Origin: Anarhynchus alexandrinus | Taxonomy: Eukaryota; Chordata; Aves; Charadriiformes; Charadriidae | DNA length: 64,000 bases | Direction: 5' to 3' | NCBI GenBank assembly: GCA_008711295.1 | Contig: VUYV01000213.1 | Span: 904,187-968,186, forward strand | Shown: piece after piece, positions 14,072 through 27,700 of the stretch | How positions within the stretch are numbered: position 1 is the first letter of the stretch | Layout: each line of letters opens with the position of its first letter | Notes under the pieces: generated by a model | Told to the model about the DNA's origin: nothing | The model's database searches: none | The model's input: only the letters and a program-made list of their open reading frames with translations | Position numbers and translations under genes: made by a program

Positions 14072-14166
14072 CCGTATCCAGCTGTTGGCCTTCAATTCCA
14101 CAGGGTTCTGTGGTTCACTGCTGTACAGACAACATAAGCACCACATCAGAGTCTTCTGGCTTTCAT
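14072..14166 (-). CDS. FANCC: FANCC third coding exon (residues 84-115)
   Basis: On the minus strand the acceptor ctgcag sits at the end of a T-rich tract (the A run at 14173-14183 on the plus strand), and the donor is gtaagtgaatg after base 14072. With the g carried from the previous exon it reads [20 protein letters not shown], and it ends KANSWIR exactly on a codon boundary. The motifs DESQK, WCLCCL, EPQN and NSWI are shared with human exon 4, which is also 95 bp. This is the last FANCC exon I can find in the window. The next exon (GYAP..DYYPGLLKN region in human) was sought by eye between 1 and 14071 and not seen, so the gene should continue beyond the left edge. Confidence 0.95.
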
Positions 14167-17100
14167 CTGCAGAAAAAAAAAAAGCAAATAAGAATACATT
14201 TAGAGAAAAAAAAAAAAAAAGAAAAATCAAAACACAGACAGAATTACACACAACAATCCCTATCCATCCACAAAACTAAAGCCCTAAATATCAGTCTCAA
14301 CTCATAATGCTTCTATTCTACCAGATTCACACCACACATTTAATATTATTCGTATGTAGCTCTTGTGTAATCATTTCCTTCAATAGCAATTTAATAGGTA
14401 TCAAAGAGCTCTAAGTCTATACAATATTTAGATGGTCTTAAGAAACAAGCATGACCTAGTGATTAATTCACATAAATAATACTGGCAGCTATCATCAATG
14501 AACTTTCAATTCAGTATCTAAACAGCATCACTAATAATAAACAATAAGCAACAGTAGTAAAATAGTTATTACATTGTGTCCAAAGCTTGCACAACTAAGG
14601 AATGCTCACTTCTGAAAAAATTAATTTTGTGAAGTAGGAAATAATTCATAACAAGAATGTAAAATATATTCTTACAGAAAGCTTGATGTTAAGATTCTCC
14701 GTGCTTCAGGAAAATGACTTTTCTGCAGACAGCAGAATAGCTAAATGCTGACAGAAAAAATCCTATTGTGATTTTCTGTTCAGGATCAGATGAGGTTTTA
14801 CTTAATTCTAACCCACTGTCGGAAATGAGTTGCCTTCTCTAGAAAACTACTATACCGAGCAATACCATCACTGCCCAGTGAACAGATACTATCACAGAGT
14901 AGCTGATTATTTGGAGTAAGCAGTTGAAGAGCCATTTAACTTATTATTATTTCCCACAACTTTGTTGTCAATAGATGTTGTGATTTTTTTTAATGTTCTT
15001 TGGCAGATACCAAGAGTCTCTACACTGAATTTCATCCCAGAATAAAACTGCATGATTGTAACAGAAATTAGGAAAACTGGATGTAGTATTGTAGCTCTGA
15101 TATAATATCCACTTAGTAAGTGATATTATTCTTTTAAAAATAATACAAACGAGTAATACCACATGAGTTTTAGAAATTACATTAGGAGACAATTTGATTA
15201 CCAAGCTCAACAAGTGATTTCTTTTGTGTTCTGTGTATTTGTTATCCAGGATGCAATAAACAGTACTATTTAGAAGTGCTTTGTTGGCAAAGCCTGAAGA
15301 AAAAATAAAAGCTCCATTAAGTAATGCCTGTATTTTCACCAGGTGATCAGAGATGTTAATATTGATTTAAACCAGTATTCCTCAATAAATGTCCAAGAAG
15401 CCTGTAGGCCGTTACTGGCCTCCCACTGACTAACATCTCTGCACAGAACTGGTTTCTCAAACATACACATTTAACTGACTACAGTTTGGGGTATTCTGCC
15501 ATTGTGTGTATGGGGATTCTTTTTTAATATGGATTTTTACAAGGCTAATAATTTCCTAGGTTGTTTAAGATTGGCGTTAAAGGAGACATCTTGCATACTC
15601 CTCGACAGAAATTCAAAGTATCCTTATAGTTTGATGGTAATTATAACCAACTAGCATTCAGACATCAGCGCTAAGTGGTAACTCCACCTCCTTAAAAAAC
15701 CATTTCACCTAAATTCTAATATTAAATTATATGGGAGGAGAAAATAAAAAAATACTGTTTTATTTGTTTAAATGGCTAAATTACAGCCATTTCTTTCTTG
15801 GAAAATGAAGATTTTAAACATTATTAATTACTAGTGCTAAAAGATTGTCTGTTTATAAAGTCTTGTTTTTGAGATAATTTTCAATTATATGAATTTTACT
15901 TAAAAAAAAAATAATTAAAAAATCAGTCTATACAGAAAGAGATGGGGAAAAAAAAGAAAAAGAAAAATCAAGTCCAAATAGCCTATCCCGAACAAAGTAT
16001 ACATAGTCCAAGTGTTCCTTCTTTTGACTCATCTGTTTATCTGTATATCTACAGTATGGCATTAAGTCATTTTATTCAAGTTATAGTTTTCTTTTGACCC
16101 TAAAAATTAAAGGAAAATAGTTTAAAAAATGCATGTAACTGCTTAATTAGACTTCTGGATGAGAAGACCTTTTGCTACACAAGATGACTTGCTGCATACT
16201 ATAAAGTAAATTGCACATATTATTGCCTGTCAGAAATGTAAATCAGTATGATGAAAGCTAAAATGATGAAAACAAGGTTTAGATAAATGACATACTGGTG
16301 CGCTTTGCAAGATAATGAGTTTACACAGATTTAACTAGATACATTCAAACCTCAACCTAAGTGAGCCAACCATTTGTGTCAGAGCTATGCCAACGGTTCC
16401 CAAAAAATAAGGGACTTGTACAGTTTCACAATTTTCCCAATCAAAACTACTTCTTGGCTACAACCAAAACCAAAGTAGCCTCCCATAGATCTGTGAAAAG
16501 TAGGAAAAGAGACCATACAGTCCTCTTGATGAAGCACCCAATGACACCCTGAGGGCCACTGTCAGGTTCACTGTTTTCTTTTCACAACTGCTGTGGAACT
16601 GGGGATGAAAGATGGGAAGATCAAGAATAAGGGGCGGACAGATCTTAAAATAATTATGGCAGCTGCAAAAGATAATCACATCAAAAGACCAAACACAGAG
16701 AGCTGCAGAAAACTTACTGGTGGGTTTTTTCCTCCCATTTTTCTAGTGACTGTGATCCCCACGGAAATCATACCATCATGGTACACACTGAAAACCATTA
16801 TCAGGATATGAATGAAGGCATTTGATCTTATTATGGCATGAAAGAATGCTTGCTACCCAAATAAATACCCAATTAATACATCCAGAGGAAGAAAATTGGT
16901 AACTCAAAGATGGAAATTATATCCCAAAAAAGGTCACAAACTATCTACTGGACTTCTTAAGTAGGTTAATATTGTAACTCCAACTAAAGGAATGAAAATT
17001 TTCTGTAGGAAATTTAAGACGGCTTGGAAGCTGTTTGTAAAAAATAAAATTTAAAAACAAACAAACAAACGCCAAAAACTTTATGATTAATCAGATTGCA

Positions 17101-19866
17101 TTTCTTCCCTGCCAGTCTCACATCAAAAACAAAAAAAAAGAAAAAAAGGAAAAAAAAAGGCAATGTTTTTCTCATAATACAGTGTGGTCTCAATCATCCT
17201 ATGATACTTTCAGTTTATAAATACCCTGTCATGAACGGGGCCAGATGCAAGGAACTAATAAGAAAAACCTAATCTTACAGCCAGAAATATTCTTTTTAGA
17301 GCTTGTTGTAAAGTTTTATTGAAATATATCAGGAAATGTTGATTAGCTAAAACAGAACTTTCTGTCGAAATGAATGCGTACATAAGCATGCATGCTCAAA
17401 CACATATACTGACATACAGAGCCACCAAGAAATTCCCCAGCATTTATAGTATTAGTTTGGGATTCAAGACATTTGGGCTCAAAACTCAAACCAGGAGGGT
17501 CCTACTGAGCAGATAATCCCCCAGCCCACAGAAAAAACATTGGAATTCCTTACCAAGTCTGAATTCCTCATGTATCCCTTGTGGTTTAGGACCACAAGTA
17601 CAGCCATAAGATTTTCTTCGGTCATGCTTCCTTCACATTAGCGTTCTAAATAAGGCTAACTTGGTCACCTCCTGCTCAGGAGTGTTTATGAGGAGATTAT
17701 TTTCCCTTGGAGACCACGCTTCCTGCACTGAGTGGTCAGCCATGTCAGCTTCCAGCACCAACAGACATTCATCTAAGGTGATAGGTATTGTGGTTTGGAC
17801 ATGATGCAGAAGTATAATGTTTTTCCTCCTCCATTTATTAGTATGAAAGACTGAATTGAACAAAATTAGCTCCTTCTACTGCAAGGGTGGCCTGGTCTCT
17901 GACACATGCCTGAATGAGCTATTTATCCAAATGAGAAATTACATGAAACCCACTTGAGAGTCAGCATCTGCTATAGCCAGCACTATCTTAAACAATGTCA
18001 TCAGAAGTAGTGCCAAATAAAATGAAAATCTGCTGAATCTAAAACACCAGCAGTCCAAAGAGTGCTCAGGTGGCTCTAAGAAGAGGAAGTGGTGGGAATG
18101 TATAAGCAGACATCTTCAGGTCTATTGATGTCAGAAAATCTCCCTGACTCATCTTCAAGCATTAAAGTGAAGGATTACATTTTGAGCAAGTGAGGTTCTC
18201 TAAACTGGCTTGCTTGCAACTTTGAGACCCAAAAAACCCCTATAGTAAAACTCCATTCTCTTGCAGTATTCAGAGGTAATGATCAACTTGCAGAAAAAAT
18301 GCTTTTCTTGCTTTAGAAAATGCTAAGGGATACCAAAGAAGAGGAAAGTAGAAGAAACCAAGAACGTATTGCTGGGATTGTTGTGAAAAGGAGTCAAAAG
18401 CAGAAAAAGATGGCTTTCAACTTTGATGAAAAATATAGATGAAGCTACTTTCTATACCACAATATATTGTCACCTCAGAAAAAACGATGGTCTAAGGAGT
18501 TGTATATCCCAAACAAAAACTTAGAAGAAAAGCATGCATGTAATTGTAAATATCACCAGTTATCAACATTCTCAAAAACTGAAACTATGATTAAAAAGGG
18601 AACCATTGTAAAAATACATCCATAAAGTATGAAAAGGTTTTTGTCAAAAGGTGCCACAAAAGCACACACTTGCTGCTCTGTGAAAGTGATCTATGTTTAA
18701 ATCCATGGATCCTTCCCAAATTTTCCTTTCAGAGGGGAAGTGCTGACATAACACGCCTCTACCTTGTGTTTTGCAGACAAGTTCATTCTGCCTGTGCTTG
18801 GAGCTGTGTAGAAAAAGATAAAGCCAAACCAGAAGACATATGATCACTTTAGCCCAATGCTGTGCTTGACTTAACAGGTGAACTTCCAGGTGAATACAAA
18901 AATTGCCCTTTCCTGTCTTTCCCCAAAAGGAAGTATAAACAGAAGAGAAAAAATGTAGCTTTTTTTTTTTCTTGTTGTAGTTGTAGTAGTAGCAGAAGAC
19001 TGGCAAAAGATTATTTTAAGGGGCTCACAGAGAAGCTTAAAATTAGCTTTCTGCTTAAGAGCAGATCCCGAGTCATTTATCAACACATCAACATCTCAAT
19101 TCCTGAAAAATGTACTGGAACTGCTGGTGAGGTAGCACAAGCAGTGTCTCCTCCCTCCCAAGGGTTTTGCTGTCCCCAATTTCTTTTCCCTTCTTTGCTC
19201 TCATCTACACACATATACACTACCAGTAAGAGGCTTTTGGTTTTTCATTCGTTTGTTTCCTGTGTCACCACTTTACTGTTTTGCTTTTGATTCTGCGTAC
19301 ATTTTCACTAGTTTGCAAGATGGGGAAAACACACATTAAGAATAAACTCAATAAAAACAAACACAATCATAACTTAGCACAACTTTACACTAATAAAAAA
19401 ACCCAAACCAAGTATCAGAAAAATTAATTCTTCTATTTGAACATATATAATACAATATTCTAATGTGTAACTGGAAGAAACTCTTGTTGAAAGTAATCTG
19501 AAACACTAGATTTTGTACATTTTGAGAACCTAACAAAAACGTAGTTAATACAACAAGAAAATAAGAAAAACGGAAATCACAACGCACATGAACACTCACT
19601 GGATTTAAAACCTACTGCTCACCAGCCAATATTCTGTAACTAATCCATGAAATTAATTAGCCCTAAAAGTAAATTTAAGGTTTCTCAATGCCATGTATTT
19701 TAAATAACTTGGCTAAGCTTTCCATCTCAAAATTTTACTTAAGTAAAAAAGAATGCTGTGTTTTTATGGAAAAAAAAAATCGAAGTATATAACAAGTTGT
19801 ATTTTCCTAATTCCTACAGAATGAAGCTTATGAAACTGCTGCAGAAATATCATTACACATTCTTAC
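14167..19866 (-). other. FANCC: FANCC intron 3
   Basis: This 5.7-kb intron is bounded by a GT donor at 19866-19865 and an AG acceptor next to 14166. It is AT-rich with A-runs at 14173-14183, 14207-14220 and 15902-15911. I recognise no exon or mobile element in it. The 142-codon plus-strand frame starting at 18862 and the overlapping minus-strand frame are low-complexity (Ser/Lys/Phe-rich) and look like chance. Confidence 0.85.
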
Positions 19867-19951
19867 CATATCCTATAACAAAAGGATTCCAACAAAGCCT
19901 TCCTAGAAGCTGGCCAATTAAAGGGAACTGCTGGATTGCTACAATTGAATC
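19867..19951 (-). CDS. FANCC: FANCC second coding exon (residues 56-83, ends in phase 1)
   Basis: This 85-bp exon is too short for an ORF scan but joins cleanly to its neighbours. On the minus strand the acceptor ttttaacag precedes 19951 and the donor gtaagaatg follows 19867. It continues the frame from Met55 as DSIVAIQQFPLIGQLL, then CWNPFVIGY, and leaves one base (g) that completes an Asp codon with the next exon. The human counterpart has the same GQLL and CWNPF motifs and the same 85-bp length (c.166-250), so the assignment rests on sequence, length and phase together. It belongs to the N-terminal helical region of the protein. No frameshift or stop is present. Confidence 0.95.
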
Positions 19952-21559
19952 CTGTTAAAACACAGAAACAAACAAAAAGATAGTAAATAAACTGCACATC
20001 AAAAGTGGATTAGGAGAACTGTTAATGACACGGATTGTTGTAAATTACAATCCCAATGGTTTTGCTGTGCAATTCTCTGGAAGACAAACACCTGCTGGTA
20101 CCTAATAAAAGCAGAACTTCCTGAAATTGGCTATAATGTCATAATTCAATAAGTTAAAGCTTAAGTAAGTAATTTCCTCATCTAATAGGTAGTTATGGTA
20201 GAAAATTTGTTTGTTTGCCTCACATCCAGTAATCAGAAAACAGTATTAGTAACCAAGACTTCACAATAATAAAAGCACAATCAAACTATATTTTTGTTGA
20301 TCCTCATTGCTGTAATATACTGTCTCACAGAGTTTCTGAACAAATTAATACCTACTATGACATAAAACTAAGTATCTTTCTGTTACTTTTGCTTGCTTTC
20401 TTTAAATTAACTTACATAATGACTAGTCCGTAAGAAAATGCAATTTAACTTTTAACTAAATAGAAAGCAGCTTCACTATAAAAGTAGTAGACAATGTAGT
20501 TCATATACAACCCTGTGTAATCAGTCTTATTTTTCCATTTTTGTAGATTTACTATCTCATAAATGAAGGCTTTTAAAAATGGTGCTGTGCTGAGATAGCA
20601 TGCAAGTAGCAGGAACGATAACCATCTCCTGCTGCTGCAATAAATTCCTTACATTTGTGTCACGTTTGGGGCTAGCCCTAGACTTTCTGGGGCCATATTC
20701 ACAAGGTCCATTTCAGGCCAAGCCTCAGATTACTTGAAGGAGCAACATTAAAAATAGGTTTTGTTCTTTTTCCTCTCTTAAGAAAAAGACATATACAGTA
20801 TGGGAAAAAAGACCCCTCCCCAGAAATCTTTTATTTAAAAGTTAAATTCAGTTCAGAAAAAAATAACTCTGCAGTCTCTAGATAAGAATAATATTTAAAA
20901 AGAAGTACTTCCATAAGAAGTCAGCCTCATGCCATAATGGAACATTTCTAAAGCTAATTATACTAAATACATATACTGAAAAAGCCACATGCAGAAAAAC
21001 ATATACATAACTAAACATATAAACAACTAAACTTCCTTCTAAAATAAGCACTCTATTGAGTGAAGACAACAACTAAATTACTAAACCGAACAGCGAGCAG
21101 CATATGCCAAGGATCTGACCATGCTGCTAGAATTCACTATGTGTGCCACAACACTGGGGTTAACGTGTCAACAGACTCTCTAAGATTTAAAGGATCAGTT
21201 ACAGTTTTGCATGTTAAGGCCTTTAAATAATCCAATTTATGACCTGACAACCAGAATCAAATTCTTGTTTATTTTAAAGTGTTTTTTAAAGAGGCTAGAG
21301 CATTGGCTGGGAAACCTCACGTGACAACGTCCAATCAAGAAGAAAAAGCTCCTTTGACAATAAATCAGAGAAACAGGAAGCACACTCCTGTTTGCATTAC
21401 CTGTGACTGTTTCCCCAATTTGCCTCTCTGATCCAGCAATACATTAGGTCAATAACACAAACCTCTTTGCTACTGTTAGCTTCTGTTTTTTAAAACATGG
21501 TGTAGATTTTTCTGAGGGCATCTTCAAAACAGGTCACTGTTCCTTTTAAACTCACTTAC
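19952..21559 (-). other. FANCC: FANCC intron 2
   Basis: This 1.6-kb intron lies between the donor at 21559 and the acceptor adjoining 19951. Most of it is plain AT-rich sequence. About 240 bp into the intron from exon 2 there is a palindromic E-box (21317-21324) flanked by two opposed CCAAT pentamers. Confidence 0.85.
21302..21335. promoter_or_regulatory. Palindromic E-box between opposed CCAAT boxes
   Basis: The palindrome TCACGTGA (21317-21324) fits the MITF/TFEB-type E-box. ATTGG (21302-21306) and CCAAT (21331-21335) flank it in opposite orientation within 34 bp. The cluster lies in FANCC intron 2, about 240 bp downstream of the first coding exon. It could be a weak internal promoter or enhancer; chance is also possible. 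Confidence 0.3.
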
Positions 21560-21733
21560 CATATGTTTTAAAGTTTCATAAACCTGATGTAGAAACTCCT
21601 GGAGCTGAGGCAAGTGAAGGCACACATCCTTCTGCGATTCCAATGTGGTGGCTTGACCCCATTTAATAGCTTTGTCCAACCAATATTCAAAGTCCAGTTT
21701 GGGCACTGTAGTGTCCTGGGCCATTCCGCAATC
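21560..21733 (-). CDS. FANCC: FANCC first coding exon (residues 1-55), with 9 nt of 5' UTR
   Basis: FANCC is a helical-repeat protein that joins FANCE and FANCF in the Fanconi anaemia core complex, which drives FANCD2/FANCI monoubiquitination during DNA interstrand crosslink repair. The exon is read on the minus strand. A polypyrimidine tract and CAG acceptor precede base 21733, and the donor gtaagtgag follows base 21560. The ATG at 21724-21722 has G at -3 and G at +4, a good start context. The product begins MAQD and contains the stretches TLESQKD, CLHLPQ, QEFL and ends TLKHM. Human FANCC begins MAQD and has TLETQQD, CLHVPQ and QEFL at the same places; about half of the 55 residues are identical by my recollection. 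The coding length is exactly 165 bp, as in human exon 2. The open frame runs on into the intron on both sides, so the splice sites, not stop codons, set the limits. Identification is firm. Confidence 0.95.
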
Positions 21734-24700
21734 CTGAAAAAAAGATTGTAACTCCCCATCAGGCAGCACTAAACACTGGCTTCAAACCAAGAACGAAAAC
21801 GGGAAGAAGGATTTCTTCACTTTTTTTTTGTTCACGTGTGAAAGGGAGGTGTGCAGGGTGTCTTTGTATTTACATCTCATAAGGGTGCCAATTTTCTTTA
21901 CAGTAGTAAGAGGGTAAAATAATAACACCATTGTGACAAAGTAGCAAAGGGGTCACAGTAATAGGTAAATTACCTTAGAATGTACCACCCAGCTGTGTCT
22001 TGGGCTTTTATTATCTGAATTTGCCGTCACCAGTATTTCACTCAAAGAATATTACGATAATGTGAGTGTGCATTTATTTAGAATGCTTTGCATGATGAAA
22101 ACCTGAAAATGCCCATTTAAAGATAAATGAAAACATGAAAACAAGGCTCAATCAAAAAAAAAGGGGCTAGGGGGTCTCTGCTTCTTTTAAGTTCTACATT
22201 TGTAATTGATCATTAGCTTTAAGTGCAAAAAGAGTGTTCTCCTTAAAGGAAACTAAAAAATTCAGTATTTCAGCTCTGTTTTTCTTATTATTATACAAAG
22301 GAGAGGGGAAAAAATATGATCACATGCAGCTTTACATATAACTCAGTTTGGAATAAAAGCTATACCATATATAATCTACATCCAATGGCATACTTCACTG
22401 TAAAAATTGTCTTTGTGAGATAAGCATTATTGCCAAGCCAGAATGTTAAAATCTAACCAAATTGCCCCAGCAAAAGACGTGAAAAAAAAAACAAAACAAC
22501 CCACCCACATTTTTTTCAGCTTTCCTATTATATTTTTCGTTGGCAGAAGGACAGAGAATAGCACAGCAGGCACTACACCAATCTTTAAATCTCTCTGAAA
22601 GAAACACCTCATAGGCTGAAAGAGCAAAAGAGCTCTTGCAGCCATTCATTGTTCTTTCTGTCAAGACTGTAAAGACAACTGTCAATTAACACAAATGTGG
22701 TGGCAGTTTTCAGAAATGAACTGTTGCCCACTTGGAGACAAACTCAGACACTCATAGAAGCAACAGAAATCAGTGAATATTTACCTTTGTAAAAGCTACA
22801 GACACAGAATTACAGACCAAAAAAATAAGAGAAATATAAAGCAGCAGCCCTTCAAATCAAGCTTGCTTTATACAGCTAACCCTTACAAACACATCATTTA
22901 TATAGCATGCTAGTCTGAGCCAGACAAAAATCTGAAGATCATGAATAAAATTATTTAATTTCTACAAGTAATAAATAAATAAATACCCCATAGTGAATCC
23001 CAACTATTATTTGGCTTTGGATCCTGTCCAGCAAAAAAAAAAGGTAAGATAAAGCTGTTGGCTGGACAGAGTTCAATGCATATTTGCCCTAAACAAAAGT
23101 AATGTAAGTAAATCCAATGCCTTCATGTTCTTTATCACACTCCCTTTTCTACCTGCAACTGTTGCGTCAGCAGAGCTCTTAACAGACCTGTACAGTGCCA
23201 AGACATTCTCTCTTTTGATACTTTTTTTCTGGTTGTAGTTAAAAAAGAATGTTCAGTCTTGGACAGTTCTTTCTATAAGGCAATGGCTCTGGTCCAGCTA
23301 CAGAGTTGCTAAGGAGTCTCTTTGTACCAGCAATCCAGTTTATTTAGCTGTAAATAAGAAGGAAGATAAAACACCTTTCTTATTGTGGAGCTGGGATGTC
23401 AGACTTCTGGAAAACGACCATGCCATTCTGCATACTAGAATAGTATGACAAGTACTTTGTATAGGAGATAAGCCTGCTTGATTTGCTTACCTCAGATCCT
23501 CTGTTAATATGTAGTCAACTCTTGTGACTGGCCCCAAAATGCTGGAGTGTCTGTGGGTTTGGTTTGGGTTTTTTTCCCCTTCCCTTTTTTTTTTTCCCCT
23601 TTTTTCAAAAAGTTTTAGGAGCCATTTTGTTAGGGGACTTATTTTTCAGTTCTTCAGGAGGATTAGTCTTACCTGGGAACATCAAACAGGCTCACTAATT
23701 GTAAATTCAGTTCCTGGCTTTGATTTGTTCTTGAAGTCTTTATTACACCCCTGTGATGATAAGAGCGTTTGATGGCTAATTGCTGCTGGGTGTTTGACCT
23801 ATGCCACTTCAGAGAGCTATGGCGATGAAGTCTTGTAGCCTGTGTTAGATACTCATAGAAGATCAGTAAGATCAGCGCATATCATAAGAGAAAGGAAATC
23901 TTAAAAGTATATCTATTCTATATGCTGCAAACTGCAAGTGTGCATTTTTTACAGTTTCTGATAGTTAATTCCCTTAAGATACCTGTCCTGAGTATCCTGG
24001 CTATGAGCAAAGTACTGTCCCATCAACAGACTTGTACTAGTCACATAAATAAACCTGTCTTCCCCTCACCAAGAAAACAAAGTAGTTCTGTGTTCAGTGG
24101 TATTCAAAATCCTCACCTGAGGATACACTGCATGTGTATTTTTCACAGTTGCCTTGTATGAAAGCATAAACGAAGGACTAGGACTAGCATCAAAAAAAAC
24201 ACCTCTACATTCTAGAGTTCAGGACCTGTCTACAGAAGGAACAATCCTGAACTTGCTCCTTTCACATCATTTTCTGATGAAACAGAAACAGAGTTCTGTT
24301 TCTAAGAGTTCAGAAATTTTAGCTGCAGTCTAATGCTCATTCATGGACAAGTTTATGGGCAAAAATGGAGGAGTCAGTTTTCCATCACATTTCTGAAGCG
24401 GATTAAGGGACAAATAAATGTATTTTTCTGTGCAATTAATTTTTGAAACTGCTCAAAATACCATAATATCAGAAATAAGGAGCAAGTGATCTCTATGACT
24501 AATAGAACAGGTAATCCGCACTGCATATCTGTAATAAACTGTGGTATACACACTGAAAAAAACAGCAAATAAACCATTAAGAGTGACACAAATAACAATC
24601 GTTTGCACTCTTTTTGGGAGGAGGAGGCAAGGTTGAGCACTTCTGTAAAGCTTTATACAAGAACTACTCATGCCAATCCAATGGCAGCAGAATCCCTTAC

Positions 24701-27700
24701 AGCAACCACTAGGAACTGAATGTAGATTTTTCAAAAATTATCATCACAAAAATTCTTTAAGTGCTAAAAATATTGCTAATATCTGTTTTAGGATACAGTC
24801 GATCCACATTTTACAAAACTTATCCTGAGATCTACAGAAGAGTATATTAAAGTGACATTTCCAAGAACTGCTGCATTGTTCATATAGGCCATTGGCCTTT
24901 GTTTAGCATTTTGTATGTGCTTCAGTTCATCCTTGGTCAAGAACATGCTTAATTTAATATGTACTAATATTTAGCTGCATTACTACACTGCTTATGCCAC
25001 ACTAAAAGAAAACCAGAAAATATAATTATCCCAAGCACCTGTTCTATTTGCAATAGCATGATTTTTAAGCTGTATTTATGTGTTTTCTTTCTTTAGAAGC
25101 CTCCAATGAAATAGTTATTTTATTGACTGTTTATTTTAACTATAGCACCTAGTTCTGAAAAGAGCAATTTTATTCATAGAGCTTACTCTTGTCTTCACCT
25201 CCACATTACTGGAAAGCATATAGTAAAATTACTGAATGTATAAATAACACAACTAAAAAGAAAACACAACATACCAAACCTGACACATTTAATTTCAAAA
25301 AACTGTATCAGGATATATAGTTTATTAAGAAGAGAAATATAAAACTATTAGTTAATTAAATGTAATTTAAACATTCAGATCCCAGTCAGATACAGAACGT
25401 ATTAAAAGACTTAAAGAAACTATCGATAATAAAGACTTGATTATTAATTTGACTTGTCATACTGTCAAGAGTATTCCTAAAGTCTCTTTCAGGTTCATTT
25501 CCACTCTCTCCAGTTAGTCAGGACTCCTTTTATTTCAGCTGCCAAAAATCAAATACTGTTTCTTATTTATGACCAGGTAATCCACAATATGAGAAATTCA
25601 GAACCTGGACTTACTGTGAATCGCTTTAAAATACCCTTTACTTCTAGAAAGAAGGGGAAGAAATAGTCTTTAGCCGTCCTCCCTCAGAACCCCCAATCAA
25701 ACCCTTCTGGTCTTGTACTTTGAAGCACAGGGAACCCTGCGGAGCTCAGGCATGAGGGTACTTGTTATATCTTTCAGAAGCTGAAGGCAGCATTTCCAGC
25801 AAGGAATGGATTAGCTTTATTCTGTCAAGTGAGCTATCTGGATTAGTGTCTGAAATGTAACACTTAAGTCAGTAACTTTTGTTACCAGATCTTCAGGCAA
25901 AATCCTACAGTATACCAGGGCACTCCACCGAACAACAGAGTTACTGCTAGATCCTCCAGAACACACACATACAAACACCACACTGTCAGTCTTCCACCTA
26001 AAGATATACCTGAATACTGTTCATCTGCGACAGACAGTGAATTACTTGCAAGGGTAGGAGAGACACCAACAAAGTTTTCGGAAAACTTCTCTCAACTATG
26101 TCCTTATCTATAGTCTGAAAATGAAATACTTGTGCATTCAGCATGTAAAGTAGTAAATAGTAGCAAAAGAATTAAGATTTTTTTTTTCTGTAGAAGTCTA
26201 GAAATAAAATCTTTTTAAGTAAAACCATAAACAGAGAAAAATCAAGTGAAAGCAAAGTAACTTCTTTACTATTACAAACTCTGAAACTCAGGACAGCTGT
26301 AATAAAAAGGGAATATGTGGTTGCTAAACATTACCTGTCCTCAGAAAGCATTTCTGTCTATAATAGGAAATTCAGTAACAAACTTCCATAGCTTTCAGTA
26401 TCCCCAAATCTGGCTTTAATACATTGCCAAAAATTACTACTAAAATTTTATTACTTAGTTTGTCTTTAATGTTGTAAATTCAGTTGTTATTTTTAAATAA
26501 ATAACAGCATTTCAAGTAGAAGGATCTTTGAGATACCATTAAGGTACAATATTGCCTTATGTCACAGCACTCCAAATGTGACAAAAACTTGCATTCAAGG
26601 TATAAGGCTCTCATTTGTGTACTTTTCCTTGAACCAGTGATAAGTAGCTCCACACTCCAAATGAACACTTCACTTTCCATTACTCCATTGCCTCTCTCAA
26701 ATCTTGCCCATCAGCAACCTCAGCGGTGAAGAAAAAACAAAACAAGAACACAGTTTAAATACCTGTATGACACCAGGGTTCAAAGGCCCCAAACAGAACA
26801 GGTCACCACTGAGCTAACAGAACTCATAAACATACATTATGAATTCCAAATTATTTTTAGGGTTGTTAACACTTAGAAAAGCAGTAGAACAGTCCCTTTG
26901 TGCATGTTTATTACTCTAATAGATATTAGGAGACTAACACTTGGAATTAGGAGACTATATATTAGGTAAGCACTTTAGTATATTGTATAATCAAAAGATA
27001 CCACGATTTTGACTCCTTAGTTAATCATCCTTAACTCAATTAGGATACAGCACGGTTGATACACTAATAGAGCAGAACTAATAACTTACTGTTTCTATGT
27101 TTCAAAGATGATGACAATCATGACATAAATTTAATAGCTAATGGATGATAACTTGAGGTTATGAAAAAAAAAAAGTAGCAGTTGTCCAGAACATAGATAC
27201 TATTTTCTAATTTATTATTTCTCTACATAAAATTTTTATTAGGTTCTTTCACCTTGTTTCCACGAGTATATTTTTTATTTTCACCTTGGCAACTCTCCTT
27301 GTACTTGCCAAGAACAGAAAGAAAACGTAAAACGTACTTAGTTAGGCAGTAAAATAAATCATGATTTATTTCCCAATTTAAAGAAAATCTACTACTAGCC
27401 CCCCACAAATTAATTCAGAAAAAGTTTATCAGGAAAAAAAAGTGTACATTTTTTTAAAAACTTCAGAAAGGTCCAAGAGTAGTAAAGACTATGTGAAAAA
27501 TAAAAACATGCATTATTCATTCCTGCCATCTTATTTTTCATAGTGCCCCTTGTTGAGAAATTAGGTTCACAGGCTGGTTTATAGGTTGGTATTAAATCTA
27601 ATCCACACTTGCTGGCAGTCCAGCAGTCAAGAATAATCTAGAGAACAATTTCCATCTTGATTCTGGACCATGTGTTTACATCCAGTGTTAATTAGTGTTG

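Noticed and set aside
17633..17863. 76-codon minus-strand frame resembling a transposase fragment
   Set aside because: No family motif could be pointed to, and neighbouring frames do not extend it.
18862..19290. 142-codon plus-strand frame as a gene
   Set aside because: It lies inside FANCC intron 3, is Ser/Lys/Phe-rich low complexity, and overlaps equally long frames on the other strand.
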